Part shown: positions 25,344 to 33,955 of the stretch, piece by piece
How positions within the stretch are numbered: the stretch's first letter is position 1
Layout: each line of letters begins with the position of its first letter
Origin: Lacinutrix algicola
GTDB taxonomy: Bacteria > Bacteroidota > Bacteroidia > Flavobacteriales > Flavobacteriaceae
NCBI RefSeq assembly: GCF_001418085.1
Contig: NZ_LIQH01000036.1
Location: 124,001-188,000 of the forward strand
Reading direction: 5' to 3'
Length of the DNA: 64,000 nucleotides
Position numbers and translations under genes: made by a program
Notes under the pieces: model-generated
Told to the model about the DNA's origin: nothing
Database searches by the model: none
Seen by the model: the letters and a program-made list of their open reading frames with translations, nothing else

Positions 25344-27320
25344 ATGAATAATCATAAAACAGAAGCACACAACCATAATCATAATATGATTTTTGGTAAA
25401 AAAACCGAACTTTATTTTGCTATACTTTGTGGCACTTTTTTAATACTTGGTTTTGTTATTGAAAAACTAACCAATTTATCAACATGGACGTCATTAACAA
25501 GTTACATAATCGCCTATTTTTTTGGAGGTTATTTTATATCTATTGAAGCCTTTCAAAAAATACGTAAAGGTGGTTTTGATATAGATTTTTTAATGATTGC
25601 AGCAGCAGTTGGCGCTGCATATATTGGTAGTTGGGCAGAAGGTGCTTTACTTCTGTTTTTATTTAGTTTAGGTCACGCACTTGAACATTATGCTATGAAT
25701 AAAGCTAAAAAAGCTATTAAAGCTTTAAGCGATTTATCTCCCAAAACAGCACTAGTAAAAAAAGGTAATCAAATAATAGAAACAGTCATTGAAGACTTAA
25801 AAATTGGTGATATAATAGTTGTTAAACCAAATACAAAAATAGCAGCAGATGGTGTTATTGTTTCTGGAAATAGCAGTATTAATCAAGCACCAATTACAGG
25901 AGAAAGTATGCCTGTTGATAAAACTGCAATTACAACACTCGAAAACTTACCAGAATTTAAAAATATTGATAAAAAACATATTGCATTTACTGGTACAATT
26001 AACGGAGATAGCAGTATTCAAATACACGTTTTAAAACTAAGCCACGACTCTACTGTTGCAAGATTAATTAAAATGGTTAGCGAGGTAGAAACGCAGAAAT
26101 CACCAACACAACGTTTAACCAAGAAATTTGAAAAATGGTATGTGCCAATTGTTATAATTGTGGTTATTCTTTTATGTTTTTCCTACTTAATTATAGACGA
26201 AACATTTAACGAAAGTCTATACAGAGCAATAACCGTTTTGGTAGCAGCCAGCCCTTGTGCTTTAGCAATATCTACACCAAGTGCTGTGCTTAGTGGAATT
26301 GCACGAGCAGCACAAAAAGGTGTTTTAATTAAAGGTGGAAAAGCGTTAGAAGATTTAGGAAGTATTACCACTATTGCTTTTGATAAAACAGGAACTTTAA
26401 CCGAAGGAAAACCGAAGTTAACTAACGTTATTACTTTAAATAATTTTGATGAAAACAAATTTTTACAAATAGTTTTAGAGGTAGAAAGCTTAAGTAATCA
26501 TCCACTCGCAAAAGCAATAGCCAAAGACATTGCAACACTACATAACATTAGTTTTAAAAACACTGCTACAAATATTGAGGCCATACAAGGCAAAGGAATT
26601 ACTGCTTTATATGAAAACACTAAAGTTTTTATTGGAAATTTAAAATTGATGCAAGATGAAGCTATTACTGTTACTAATTCTGTAACCTTAAAAATGGACA
26701 GTCTTTTGCAAAATGGACATACAGTAATGCTTGTGGCTTTTAAAAAAGAAATTATTGGTATTATAAGTGTTATGGATCTACCAAGAAAAACAGCTGAAGC
26801 TACACTTAAAAAATTAAGCACTATTGGTATAAAACGCATGATTATGCTAACTGGAGACCATCAAAACGTTGGAAATACTATTGCACGGCAAATTGGCTTA
26901 ACAGAAGCAAGAGGTAACTTACTGCCAGAAGACAAAGTTGCTGTTATTAAAAACTTATTAGCAACAGATGGAAAAATAGCAATGGTTGGTGATGGCGTAA
27001 ACGATGCTCCTGCAATGGCCTTAAGTACGGTTAGTGTTGCAATGGGAGCTGCGGGAAGCGATGTGGCTTTAGAAACTGCAGATGTAGCCCTAATGTCTGA
27101 TAAAATTGAAAACCTACCGTTTGTTATTGAATTAAGCCGTGCTTCTAAACGTATTATAAAAGAAAACATTTTTATAAGCTTAGGTGTTGTAGCTATACTT
27201 GTTCCTGTTACTATTTTAGGACTAACCAATATTGGTTTAGCAGTTATATTTCATGAAGGCTCTACTGTTATAGTCGTTTTAAATGCTTTACGATTATTAG
27301 CCTATAAGGAACATTTATAA
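25344..27320 (+). CDS. P1B-4-type heavy-metal-transporting P-type ATPase
   Basis: ATP-driven metal exporter of the inner membrane, 658 residues. Standard motifs are present: TGES (actuator), DKTGTLTEG with the phosphorylated Asp, SNHPLAKA (nucleotide domain), MLTGDH and GDGVNDAPA. The sixth-helix motif is SPC (AASPCALAI) instead of CPC, and the last helices carry HEGST. This SPC plus HEGxT pair defines subgroup P1B-4 (CoaT, PfeT, ZosA/CtpD), which moves Co, Fe, Zn or related divalent ions. The N-terminus has no metal-binding domain but a short His-rich tail (HKTEAHNHNHN). It is the last gene of the operon, followed by a hairpin terminator. Confidence 0.92.
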   Translation: MNNHKTEAHNHNHNMIFGKKTELYFAILCGTFLILGFVIEKLTNLSTWTSLTSYIIAYFFGGYFISIEAFQKIRKGGFDIDFLMIAAAVGAAYIGSWAEGALLLFLFSLGHALEHYAMNKAKKAIKALSDLSPKTALVKKGNQIIETVIEDLKIGDIIVVKPNTKIAADGVIVSGNSSINQAPITGESMPVDKTAITTLENLPEFKNIDKKHIAFTGTINGDSSIQIHVLKLSHDSTVARLIKMVSEVETQKSPTQRLTKKFEKWYVPIVIIVVILLCFSYLIIDETFNESLYRAITVLVAASPCALAISTPSAVLSGIARAAQKGVLIKGGKALEDLGSITTIAFDKTGTLTEGKPKLTNVITLNNFDENKFLQIVLEVESLSNHPLAKAIAKDIATLHNISFKNTATNIEAIQGKGITALYENTKVFIGNLKLMQDEAITVTNSVTLKMDSLLQNGHTVMLVAFKKEIIGIISVMDLPRKTAEATLKKLSTIGIKRMIMLTGDHQNVGNTIARQIGLTEARGNLLPEDKVAVIKNLLATDGKIAMVGDGVNDAPAMALSTVSVAMGAAGSDVALETADVALMSDKIENLPFVIELSRASKRIIKENIFISLGVVAILVPVTILGLTNIGLAVIFHEGSTVIVVLNALRLLAYKEHL

Positions 27321-27340
27321 AAGCAGAAAACAGCTTTAAT

Positions 27341-27368
27341 AAAAACGCCAAATAATGTGCGTTTTTTA
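27341..27368 (+). terminator. Terminator between the metal operon and glyQS
   Basis: Arms AAAAACGC and GCGTTTTT with a 10-nt loop and a T-rich tail, 20 nt after the ATPase stop. The flanking A and T runs let it serve the convergent glyQS gene too. The stem is short. Confidence 0.6.
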
Positions 27369-27397
27369 TTTTTAATACTTCTGTTTCCACATAAGTT

Positions 27398-28939
27398 TTA
27401 CATTTTCATTAACCACTCTTTTACATCAACTTCTTTTTTTATGATGTCCTTAAGCTCTGAAATAGCAACGCGCCTTTGATCCATTGTATCTCTATGACGA
27501 ATAGTAACTGTTTTATCTTCTAACGTTTGGTGATCTACTGTAATACAAAATGGTGTACCATTTGCATCTTGACGACGGTAACGTTTACCAACGGCATCTT
27601 TCTCATCGTAAAACACGTTAAAATCCCATTTTAAATCTTCAATAATTTCTTTTGCTACTTCTGGTAAGCCATCCTTTTTTACTAAAGGAAAAACGGCTGC
27701 TTTTACAGGAGCTAAAACTGCTGGTAATTTTAAAACGGTTCTTGTTGTATTGTTTTCTAATTCCTCTTCCATTAAAGCATTAGAAAATACTGCTAAAAAC
27801 ATACGATCTAAACCAATAGAAGTTTCTAAAACATACGGTGTGTAGCTTTTATTTTCTTCGTGGTCGAAATACTGTAGTTTCTTACCAGAGAACTCTTCGT
27901 GTTGTTTTAAATCGAAATCTGTACGAGAATGTATTCCTTCTAATTCTTTAAATCCGAAAGGGAATTTAAATTCTATATCTGTTGCAGCATCTGCATAATG
28001 TGCTAATTTTTCATGGTCATGAAAACGGTAATTATCTTGTCCCATTCCTAAAGAAAGGTGCCATTTCATTCTCGTTTCTTTCCAGTGCTCGAACCATTTT
28101 TTCTGTGTTCCTGGTTTGATGAAGAATTGCATTTCCATTTGTTCAAACTCACGCATTCTAAAAATAAACTGTCTTGCAACAATTTCGTTTCTAAATGCTT
28201 TACCTGTTTGCGCAATACCAAAAGGAATTTTCATTCGTCCTGTTTTTTGAACATTCAAGAAGTTTACAAAAATACCTTGAGCTGTTTCTGGACGTAAATA
28301 TAAATCCATTGCTGTTTCTGCAGAAGCTCCAAGCTTGGTTCCAAACATAAGGTTAAACTGCTTAACGTCCGTCCAGTTTCTACTTCCACTTAATGGACAA
28401 GCTATTTCTAACTCTTCAATTAATGCTTTAACATCTGCTAGATCTTCAGCTTCAAGAGATTTACCTAAACGTGATAGGATACTATCAATTTTTTCTTGAT
28501 ACCCTAAAACACGAGGATTAGTGGCTATAAATTCATCTTTATTAAAAGCATCTCCAAAACGTTTGGCTGCTTTTTTAACTTCTTTATGAATTTTCGCTTC
28601 AATTTTAAGGCAATAATCTTCAACTAAAACATCTGCACGATATCTTTTTTTAGAATCTTTATTGTCTATTAACGGATCGCTAAAAGCATCTACGTGCCCA
28701 GAAGCTTTCCAAGTGGTAGGGTGCATAAAAATTGAGGCATCGATACCTACAATATTATCATGCATTTGCACCATGGCTTTCCACCAATAGTCGCGAATGT
28801 TTTTCTTTAATTCTACTCCATTTTGTGCGTAATCGTAAACTGCACTAAGTCCATCGTAGATTTCACTACTTTGGAATACGTAACCGTACTCTTTTGCGTG
28901 AGAGATTACTTTTTTAAATTGATCGTCTTGATTTGCCAT
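27398..28939 (-). CDS. glyQS: Glycyl-tRNA synthetase, single-chain class II
   Basis: Charges tRNA-Gly with glycine. The start is set at MANQDDQFK (513 residues); an in-frame ATG at 28966 lies inside a palindromic terminator and is unlikely. Class II signatures are visible: the RPETAQGIFVNF motif, the FRNEI...REFEQMEMQFF motif 2 region, and the motif 3 region ETSIGLDRMFLAVF, followed by an anticodon-binding domain (about 410-505: LAPVKAAVFPLVKK, GTPFCITVDHQT). Length matches the alpha2 type of Bacteroidota and Gram-positives rather than the alpha2beta2 type. It is encoded on the opposite strand to the metal operon. Confidence 0.95.
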   Translation of the reverse strand: MANQDDQFKKVISHAKEYGYVFQSSEIYDGLSAVYDYAQNGVELKKNIRDYWWKAMVQMHDNIVGIDASIFMHPTTWKASGHVDAFSDPLIDNKDSKKRYRADVLVEDYCLKIEAKIHKEVKKAAKRFGDAFNKDEFIATNPRVLGYQEKIDSILSRLGKSLEAEDLADVKALIEELEIACPLSGSRNWTDVKQFNLMFGTKLGASAETAMDLYLRPETAQGIFVNFLNVQKTGRMKIPFGIAQTGKAFRNEIVARQFIFRMREFEQMEMQFFIKPGTQKKWFEHWKETRMKWHLSLGMGQDNYRFHDHEKLAHYADAATDIEFKFPFGFKELEGIHSRTDFDLKQHEEFSGKKLQYFDHEENKSYTPYVLETSIGLDRMFLAVFSNALMEEELENNTTRTVLKLPAVLAPVKAAVFPLVKKDGLPEVAKEIIEDLKWDFNVFYDEKDAVGKRYRRQDANGTPFCITVDHQTLEDKTVTIRHRDTMDQRRVAISELKDIIKKEVDVKEWLMKM

Positions 28940-28954
28940 AGCTACAAAAATATA

Positions 28955-28980
28955 AAACCGTTCCAAATTTGGAACGGTTT
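28955..28980 (-). terminator. 26-bp palindromic terminator upstream of glyQS
   Basis: Arms AAACCGTTCCAAA and TTTGGAACGGTTT form an uninterrupted palindrome followed on the minus strand by a T-rich stretch. It ends the 29006-29911 gene 26 bp after its stop, and lies only 16 bp before the glyQS start codon, so glyQS transcription must begin very close to or within it. Confidence 0.7.
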
Positions 28981-29005
28981 ATTTAATAATATTAATGGAT
29001 AATTT

Positions 29006-29911
29006 TTATTTTAACTCAATAGTCGTTCTTCCTAATTTATTTCCTTGATGAAATATACTAATAAAATACGTTCCTTTTACTAGCGTTTCTGTTCCTTTTT
29101 CTATTAAAGCACAAACCTCTAAATCTTTATTATTATACGCTACTGTTTCTACATCAGAATAAATTAAAGAGGTATTACCAAAGTTAACTGTCCCCTTATC
29201 TGCAATAACATTCATTTTAGAATCTAACACTTGTATATATAATGACTTGTCTCCTTTAGCCAATAATTCATTTTTTAGCAATGTAAAGCACACTTGAAAT
29301 TGATTTGTCTTAATTGCTTTTTTAGTATCTATTACCTTATTAGAAGACGAAACTCTTTTAACACCTTCTGCAACGATATTGATAATTTTAAACTGCTTTG
29401 CGATTTCTAAATCTTCTTTTAAATTTATATTTCTTTTTGAAAGCGTTTTATTTTTAGTCTGCAACGTATTCGCGACTCCTTTTGTCTCGTCTAAATTAGC
29501 TACAATACTATCTGTTACTAATTTAAGCTCGGCATTTTCCGACTCTAAAGAATCAACCATTGATAGTAATAGTAGATTCTCTTTTTTTAGCACTTTAATC
29601 TGTGCCTTATACTTAGAAATTTCACTAAAATTAAGGTCTGTTTGCTTAACAGAATCTAAAATTTTTATGATTTTATATTTTGTTTCCTCTAACTGTTTTC
29701 CTATCGATTCATTACTTACATCTATAGCATTGTAACTTGAAATCATTTCGGATAATTCACTTTGAACAAGATGTTTTTCTTGCTCAAGAAAAGCATTACT
29801 TTCTTTAGCGTTATAATAACTTGTATAGCCCAAAGCACCTATAACAATTAGTGCAACTGCTAAAGAACCTATAATTATTTTATTGTTAAATATTTGAGGG
29901 TTTATTATCAT
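29006..29911 (-). CDS. Membrane-anchored coiled-coil protein, conserved in Bacteroidota, unknown function
   Basis: A 301-residue protein with one N-terminal membrane helix (about 12-32, IIIGSLAVALIVIGALGY), a long coiled coil (about 38-175) and a C-terminal beta domain (about 195-300) with QVCFTLLKNEL and YFISIFHQGNKLGRT. The predicted layout is an inner-membrane anchor with the bulk in the periplasm or on the cytoplasmic side. No enzyme motif is visible. It is transcribed alone, between comF (divergent) and glyQS. The 200 bp upstream, shared with comF, hold only AT-rich sequence. Confidence 0.65.
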   Translation of the reverse strand: MIINPQIFNNKIIIGSLAVALIVIGALGYTSYYNAKESNAFLEQEKHLVQSELSEMISSYNAIDVSNESIGKQLEETKYKIIKILDSVKQTDLNFSEISKYKAQIKVLKKENLLLLSMVDSLESENAELKLVTDSIVANLDETKGVANTLQTKNKTLSKRNINLKEDLEIAKQFKIINIVAEGVKRVSSSNKVIDTKKAIKTNQFQVCFTLLKNELLAKGDKSLYIQVLDSKMNVIADKGTVNFGNTSLIYSDVETVAYNNKDLEVCALIEKGTETLVKGTYFISIFHQGNKLGRTTIELK

Positions 29912-30111
29912 TTTATTCTACTAAATAGCAAGCGAATTTTTAGCGATGTAGATTCTTAAAATAGTTTTGTTTTAATATTTTAAGAGTATTGATTAATGGT
30001 TAAACAATTTTTAAAACTTAGGTTTGGTTGCACAATTATAGCTATTATTATTATTGATTATTAAATTGTTAGCGTATTTTCGATGAAATACAAAATTATT
30101 TCTTCTACAAC

Positions 30112-30789
30112 ATGTTTAGAGCTCTTATAAACCTATTTTTCCCTAAAGTATGCTTAACGTGTCAGCTACAATTAGTTGACAACGAAGAGCACTTATGTAC
30201 AGATTGCAGACACTCTTTACCACTTACCAATTTTCATTTAACTCAAGATAATTTTATTGCAAAACTATTTTATGGAAGAGCTAAAATTGAAACAGGTACA
30301 GCTTTACTAAGGTTTGAAAAAAAAGGAATAACACAAAAACTTATACATCAATTAAAATACAAAGAGCAACAGCAAGTAGGTACCTTTTTAGGTTTATGGT
30401 TAGGCACAGAACTTGGTAAATGTGAAGATTATGCTAACATAGACATTGTTATTCCTGTGCCATTACATAAAAAGAAATTAAGAAGTAGAGGTTACAACCA
30501 AGTTACTAAGTTTGGAGAAGAAATAGCAATAGCTTTACAAGCTGATTATCTGGATAATGTATTACTTAAAGTTACTAATACTAAATCTCAAGTTACTAAA
30601 AACAGGTTCTCGCGGTGGACAGGTAAAAACGATACTTTTGCATTAGCCAACACTCAAAAAATAGCTGGAAAACATATTCTATTAGTAGACGACATTATTA
30701 CTACAGGAGCCACTTTAGAAGCCTGTATGCTAGAACTAAATAAGGTAGAAAATTTAAAAATTAGCATTGCCACAATGGCAATTGCTTAA
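30112..30789 (+). CDS. comF: ComF family phosphoribosyltransferase-like protein
   Basis: A 225-residue cytoplasmic protein of the ComF family, which acts in uptake and processing of transforming DNA. The N-terminus has a zinc-ribbon-like set (CLTC at about 17-20 and CTDCR at about 33-37), and the C-terminal half has a type I phosphoribosyltransferase fold with a PRPP-binding loop LLVDDIITTGATLEAC (about 193-208). The family signature VIPVPLHKKKLRSRGYNQ is present near residues 120-137. Length is normal. It is followed 109 bp downstream by an Ig-like lipoprotein gene. Whether the organism is competent cannot be told from here. Confidence 0.9.
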   Translation: MFRALINLFFPKVCLTCQLQLVDNEEHLCTDCRHSLPLTNFHLTQDNFIAKLFYGRAKIETGTALLRFEKKGITQKLIHQLKYKEQQQVGTFLGLWLGTELGKCEDYANIDIVIPVPLHKKKLRSRGYNQVTKFGEEIAIALQADYLDNVLLKVTNTKSQVTKNRFSRWTGKNDTFALANTQKIAGKHILLVDDIITTGATLEACMLELNKVENLKISIATMAIA

Positions 30790-30898
30790 CATTATTTATT
30801 TAAAATAGTTAAATTCTTTATAAATACACGCTTTAAAAAAGCGACTATTTATGTTACTTTATAAATATGTTGTTATTTTGCAAACAATTACAATAACT

Positions 30899-32512
30899 AT
30901 GCAAAACAGATTTTACAATATTTTATTTTTTATTACAATTGCATTAATAATTGCTAGTTGTGCCAATAGAGGTACACCAAGTGGTGGAGAAGTAGATGTT
31001 GCTCCTCCGGTTATTGTAAAATCTGTGCCAGAAAATTATACTACCAATTTTAATGCTAAAGAAATTAGAATCTATTTTAATGAGTATATAAAAACAAAAA
31101 ACTTATCTAAGCAGCTCGTTATTTCACCACCAATGCAAACACAGCCAGACATTACTCCTCTTGGTTCTGCAAGTAAATATATTACTATTAAAATTTTCGA
31201 TACACTACAGCCAAATACTACTTATGCTTTTAATTTTGGGAATAGTATTGTAGATAATAACGAAGAAAACCCATTTAAATATTACAGATATGTTTTTTCA
31301 ACTGGATCGTATATAGATTCTCTTTCTGTTAAAGGCGTTATTAAAGATGCATTAGTTTCTGAAGTAGATGATTTTGTTTCGGTTGCTTTATATGAAATGG
31401 ATTCTACATATTCTGATTCATTAATATATAAAAGAGAACCAAATTATATCACCAATACATTAGATAGTACTACTAATTTTAAAATTGAAAACGTAAAGGC
31501 TGGTAAATATATGCTTCGTGCTTTAAAAGATAAAAATGGTGATAACAAGTTTCAACAAAAAACTGAAAAAATAGCGTTTTACGAAACACCAATTACGCTA
31601 CCACAAGATACCTCTAAAACTTTTGAACTTGAATTATTTGCTGAAACACCTAGTTATAGAGCTGCTAAGCCCAGTTTAGTTGCTGGTGAAAAAATAATTT
31701 TTGGATACGAAGGCGATTATAAAAATACTAAAATAGAATTACTGTCTAAAGTTACCGATAGCTTTAAAGGACGTTATTATAAAGATGAAAAAACCGATTC
31801 GCTTTTATACTACTACAACCCAAAATTAAAGGTTGATTCTTTAATATTTAAAATAACCAATCGTAAGGTTATAGACACGTTTACAGTAAGAATAAAAGAT
31901 AAAGAACGTGACTCTTTAATAGTAAGCTCTAGCCCTAAAGGAGCTATAGGCATTGAAAAAGACTTTTTTATAACATCTAATATTCCTTTTGAAAGCATTG
32001 ATGAAACAAAAATTGCAATTCGTGACAAAGATTCTGCTTTAGTAGATTTTAAAACAGAATATGATAGCTTAAAAAACAGTTATGTACTTAAGTTTAACAA
32101 AACGGTAGATAACCAATATAAAATACAAGTTCTTCCAAATGCTTTAATCGATTTGTTTAACAACACAAACGACACACTTAGTTACAATGTTAAAACACTA
32201 ACGAAATACAAGTACTTTGGTGCTAGAATAACAGTTCTTAATGCAAAATACCCTATAATTGTGCAGCTTACGGATTCTAAATTCGAGGTTATTGCAGAAC
32301 AATACATTGATAAAGCACAACCAGTAGATTTTAATTTCCTGGAACCTCAAAAATTCTTTTTACGAGTTATTTACGATACTAATAAAAACGGTAAATACGA
32401 CACAGGTGATTACTTAAAAGGGATACAGCCAGAACGTGTAAGTTATCAGCTAGAAGTTATTGAGGGCACAGCTGGTTTTGATGAAGTTATAACATTTACA
32501 CTGTTAGATTAA
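30899..32512 (+). CDS. Lipoprotein with N-terminal Ig-like (Big_5/SbsA-like) domain
   Basis: Predicted surface or periplasmic lipoprotein of 537 residues. The start is taken at MQNRFYNILFF because it gives a lipoprotein signal ending at LIIASC; an in-frame ATG 48 bp upstream has no signal peptide. The first domain after the Cys (GGEVDVAPPVIVKSVPENYTTNFNAKEIRIYFNEY) is the Ig-like fold seen in many Bacteroidota lipoproteins. Later beta-rich segments include DKNGDNKFQ and DTNKNGKYDTGDYLKG, the latter resembling a calcium-binding loop. Its 3' end overlaps the convergent amidase gene by 17 bp. Function unknown. Confidence 0.8.
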   Translation: MQNRFYNILFFITIALIIASCANRGTPSGGEVDVAPPVIVKSVPENYTTNFNAKEIRIYFNEYIKTKNLSKQLVISPPMQTQPDITPLGSASKYITIKIFDTLQPNTTYAFNFGNSIVDNNEENPFKYYRYVFSTGSYIDSLSVKGVIKDALVSEVDDFVSVALYEMDSTYSDSLIYKREPNYITNTLDSTTNFKIENVKAGKYMLRALKDKNGDNKFQQKTEKIAFYETPITLPQDTSKTFELELFAETPSYRAAKPSLVAGEKIIFGYEGDYKNTKIELLSKVTDSFKGRYYKDEKTDSLLYYYNPKLKVDSLIFKITNRKVIDTFTVRIKDKERDSLIVSSSPKGAIGIEKDFFITSNIPFESIDETKIAIRDKDSALVDFKTEYDSLKNSYVLKFNKTVDNQYKIQVLPNALIDLFNNTNDTLSYNVKTLTKYKYFGARITVLNAKYPIIVQLTDSKFEVIAEQYIDKAQPVDFNFLEPQKFFLRVIYDTNKNGKYDTGDYLKGIQPERVSYQLEVIEGTAGFDEVITFTLLD

Positions 32513-33278
32513 AAGCATCCTTATCGTTTAAGAAGCCTAAATGCCTTCGATTTTTTTCGATGTGAGATTTATTTAATGTTACAATTTCTGTAATTTCTTT
32601 TCCGTTATTATCGTTGGTGAGTTTTTCACCTAAAACATCGTAAACTGCCGAATGTCCCGGATATTGAAAACTATTACCATCAAGCCCTACTCTATTTACA
32701 CCAATACAATAAGTCATATTCTCTATTGCTCGTGCTTTTAACAAAGCATCCCAAGCTGCAATTCTTTGTTTTGGCCAATTAGCAACATAAAGCAATACAT
32801 CGTAATTTTCAGTATTCCTAGCCCAAACAGGAAAACGAAGATCATAACATACTTGTGGACAAATACTCCAGCCTTTATACTCTATAATCACTTTTTTGGT
32901 TCCCGAAGTAAAGACTTTATCTTCACCGGCAAGGGAGAAACTATGCCTTTTATCATATTGTATTATTTCACCATTTGGTTTAACAAAAAGAAGTCTATTA
33001 TAATATTTGGCGTTTTCTAAAACAGCAATACTACCAACAATAGCAACTTGCTTTTGCTTAGCTAAATCTTGCATCCAAGCAACAGTTTCACCTTGCATGG
33101 TTTCGGCAATAGCTTCAGCATCCATGTTAAAACCAGAAGTGAACATTTCTGGCAAAACAATAAGATCTACCACTTCAACTATTGCTTCTATTTTAGCTTG
33201 AAAGTTAATGCGGTTTTGTACCGCATTCTCCCAAACTAAATTAGATTGTATAATTGCTATGTTTAATGCATCAGCCAT
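32496..33278 (-). CDS. Omega-amidase of the nitrilase superfamily (YafV/MtnU-like)
   Basis: A 260-residue cytosolic amidase that hydrolyses alpha-keto-glutaramate or related omega-amides. The nitrilase triad is visible: Glu in LPEMFTSGF (about residue 43), Lys in YDKRHSF (about 109) and Cys in CPQVCYDLRFPVW (about 143). The RFPVW and KRHSF contexts match YafV-type omega-amidases. The methionine/glutamine aminotransferase lies two genes upstream on the same strand, which fits known pathway partners: the transaminase makes the omega-amide and this enzyme drains it. One base separates it from the preceding coiled-coil gene, so they share a transcript. Confidence 0.88.
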   Translation of the reverse strand: MADALNIAIIQSNLVWENAVQNRINFQAKIEAIVEVVDLIVLPEMFTSGFNMDAEAIAETMQGETVAWMQDLAKQKQVAIVGSIAVLENAKYYNRLLFVKPNGEIIQYDKRHSFSLAGEDKVFTSGTKKVIIEYKGWSICPQVCYDLRFPVWARNTENYDVLLYVANWPKQRIAAWDALLKARAIENMTYCIGVNRVGLDGNSFQYPGHSAVYDVLGEKLTNDNNGKEITEIVTLNKSHIEKNRRHLGFLNDKDAFNLTV

Positions 33279-33279
33279 A

Positions 33280-33888
33280 TTAAAGTTTCTCTAAACGTTT
33301 TTCTGCTTTAGTGATATTACTTCTTAATTTTTCGAATTTCTTCTCCCATTTTTCATGATCGTCTGGAGAAAGTTTCCCTTTTCTTTTAAGCTTTTCGAAT
33401 TTTTTATTTTGAGACTCGTACTTGTCTTTTGCTTTGCTTAAACTCTTCTCGGCAGATTTCACCTTGTTTTCGGCTTTTTCCTTCTTTTTTAATTCTTTTG
33501 TAATCGCTTTACGTTCCTTTTCGGCTTTTTTAAGCGCTTTCTCAGTTTTCTCTTTATCTTTCTTAACCTTCTTTTCAGCGTCTTTTATTTTCTTTTCTTC
33601 TTTGTCTTTTGTTTTTTCAGCATCTTTTAATTCTTTCGCTACTCTTTTTTCTTCATCCTTAATTTTCTTAAGCTCACCTTCCTTTAACTCAATAGCATCC
33701 GAAACTTGCTTTGCTTGTTCAAAAATGGCTGCTTTTTCTTCTTCAGTAAAAGAAGTAGAAACATCCTCTCCATCTAAAAGAATTTTACTCTTTTTAACTT
33801 GGTATGTCTTACCATTACTTAAAACTTCTTGTGCACTAATAGTAAAGCTTAATCCTAAAAAGAAAGCTAGTAAAATTACTTTTTTCAT
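33280..33888 (-). CDS. Secreted Lys/Glu-rich coiled-coil protein, unknown function
   Basis: A 202-residue protein with a signal peptide (FFLGLSFTISAQ), a short beta-like part (SNGKTYQVKKSKILLDGEDV, residues 25-44) and then about 140 residues of almost uninterrupted Lys, Glu and Ala (for example DKEEKKIKDAEKKVKKDKEK). This looks like one long charged helix or coiled coil. It is co-transcribed with the amidase (1-bp gap) and lies 67 bp after the transaminase gene. No function is suggested by sequence; periplasmic structural or cation-binding roles are possible. Low complexity makes homology judgements unreliable. Confidence 0.6.
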   Translation of the reverse strand: MKKVILLAFFLGLSFTISAQEVLSNGKTYQVKKSKILLDGEDVSTSFTEEEKAAIFEQAKQVSDAIELKEGELKKIKDEEKRVAKELKDAEKTKDKEEKKIKDAEKKVKKDKEKTEKALKKAEKERKAITKELKKKEKAENKVKSAEKSLSKAKDKYESQNKKFEKLKRKGKLSPDDHEKWEKKFEKLRSNITKAEKRLEKL

Positions 33889-33955
33889 TATTTATATATT
33901 TTAAAATTTTTAATTAAAATTGAATAATCAAATATATTGCCAAATAATAATATTG

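Noticed and set aside
33422-33904. 160-codon plus-strand open frame opposite the Lys/Glu-rich secreted protein
   Set aside because: It is the antisense of low-complexity AAG/GAA-type codons, which gives Phe/Ser/Leu runs with no domain; the minus strand has a signal peptide and operon context.
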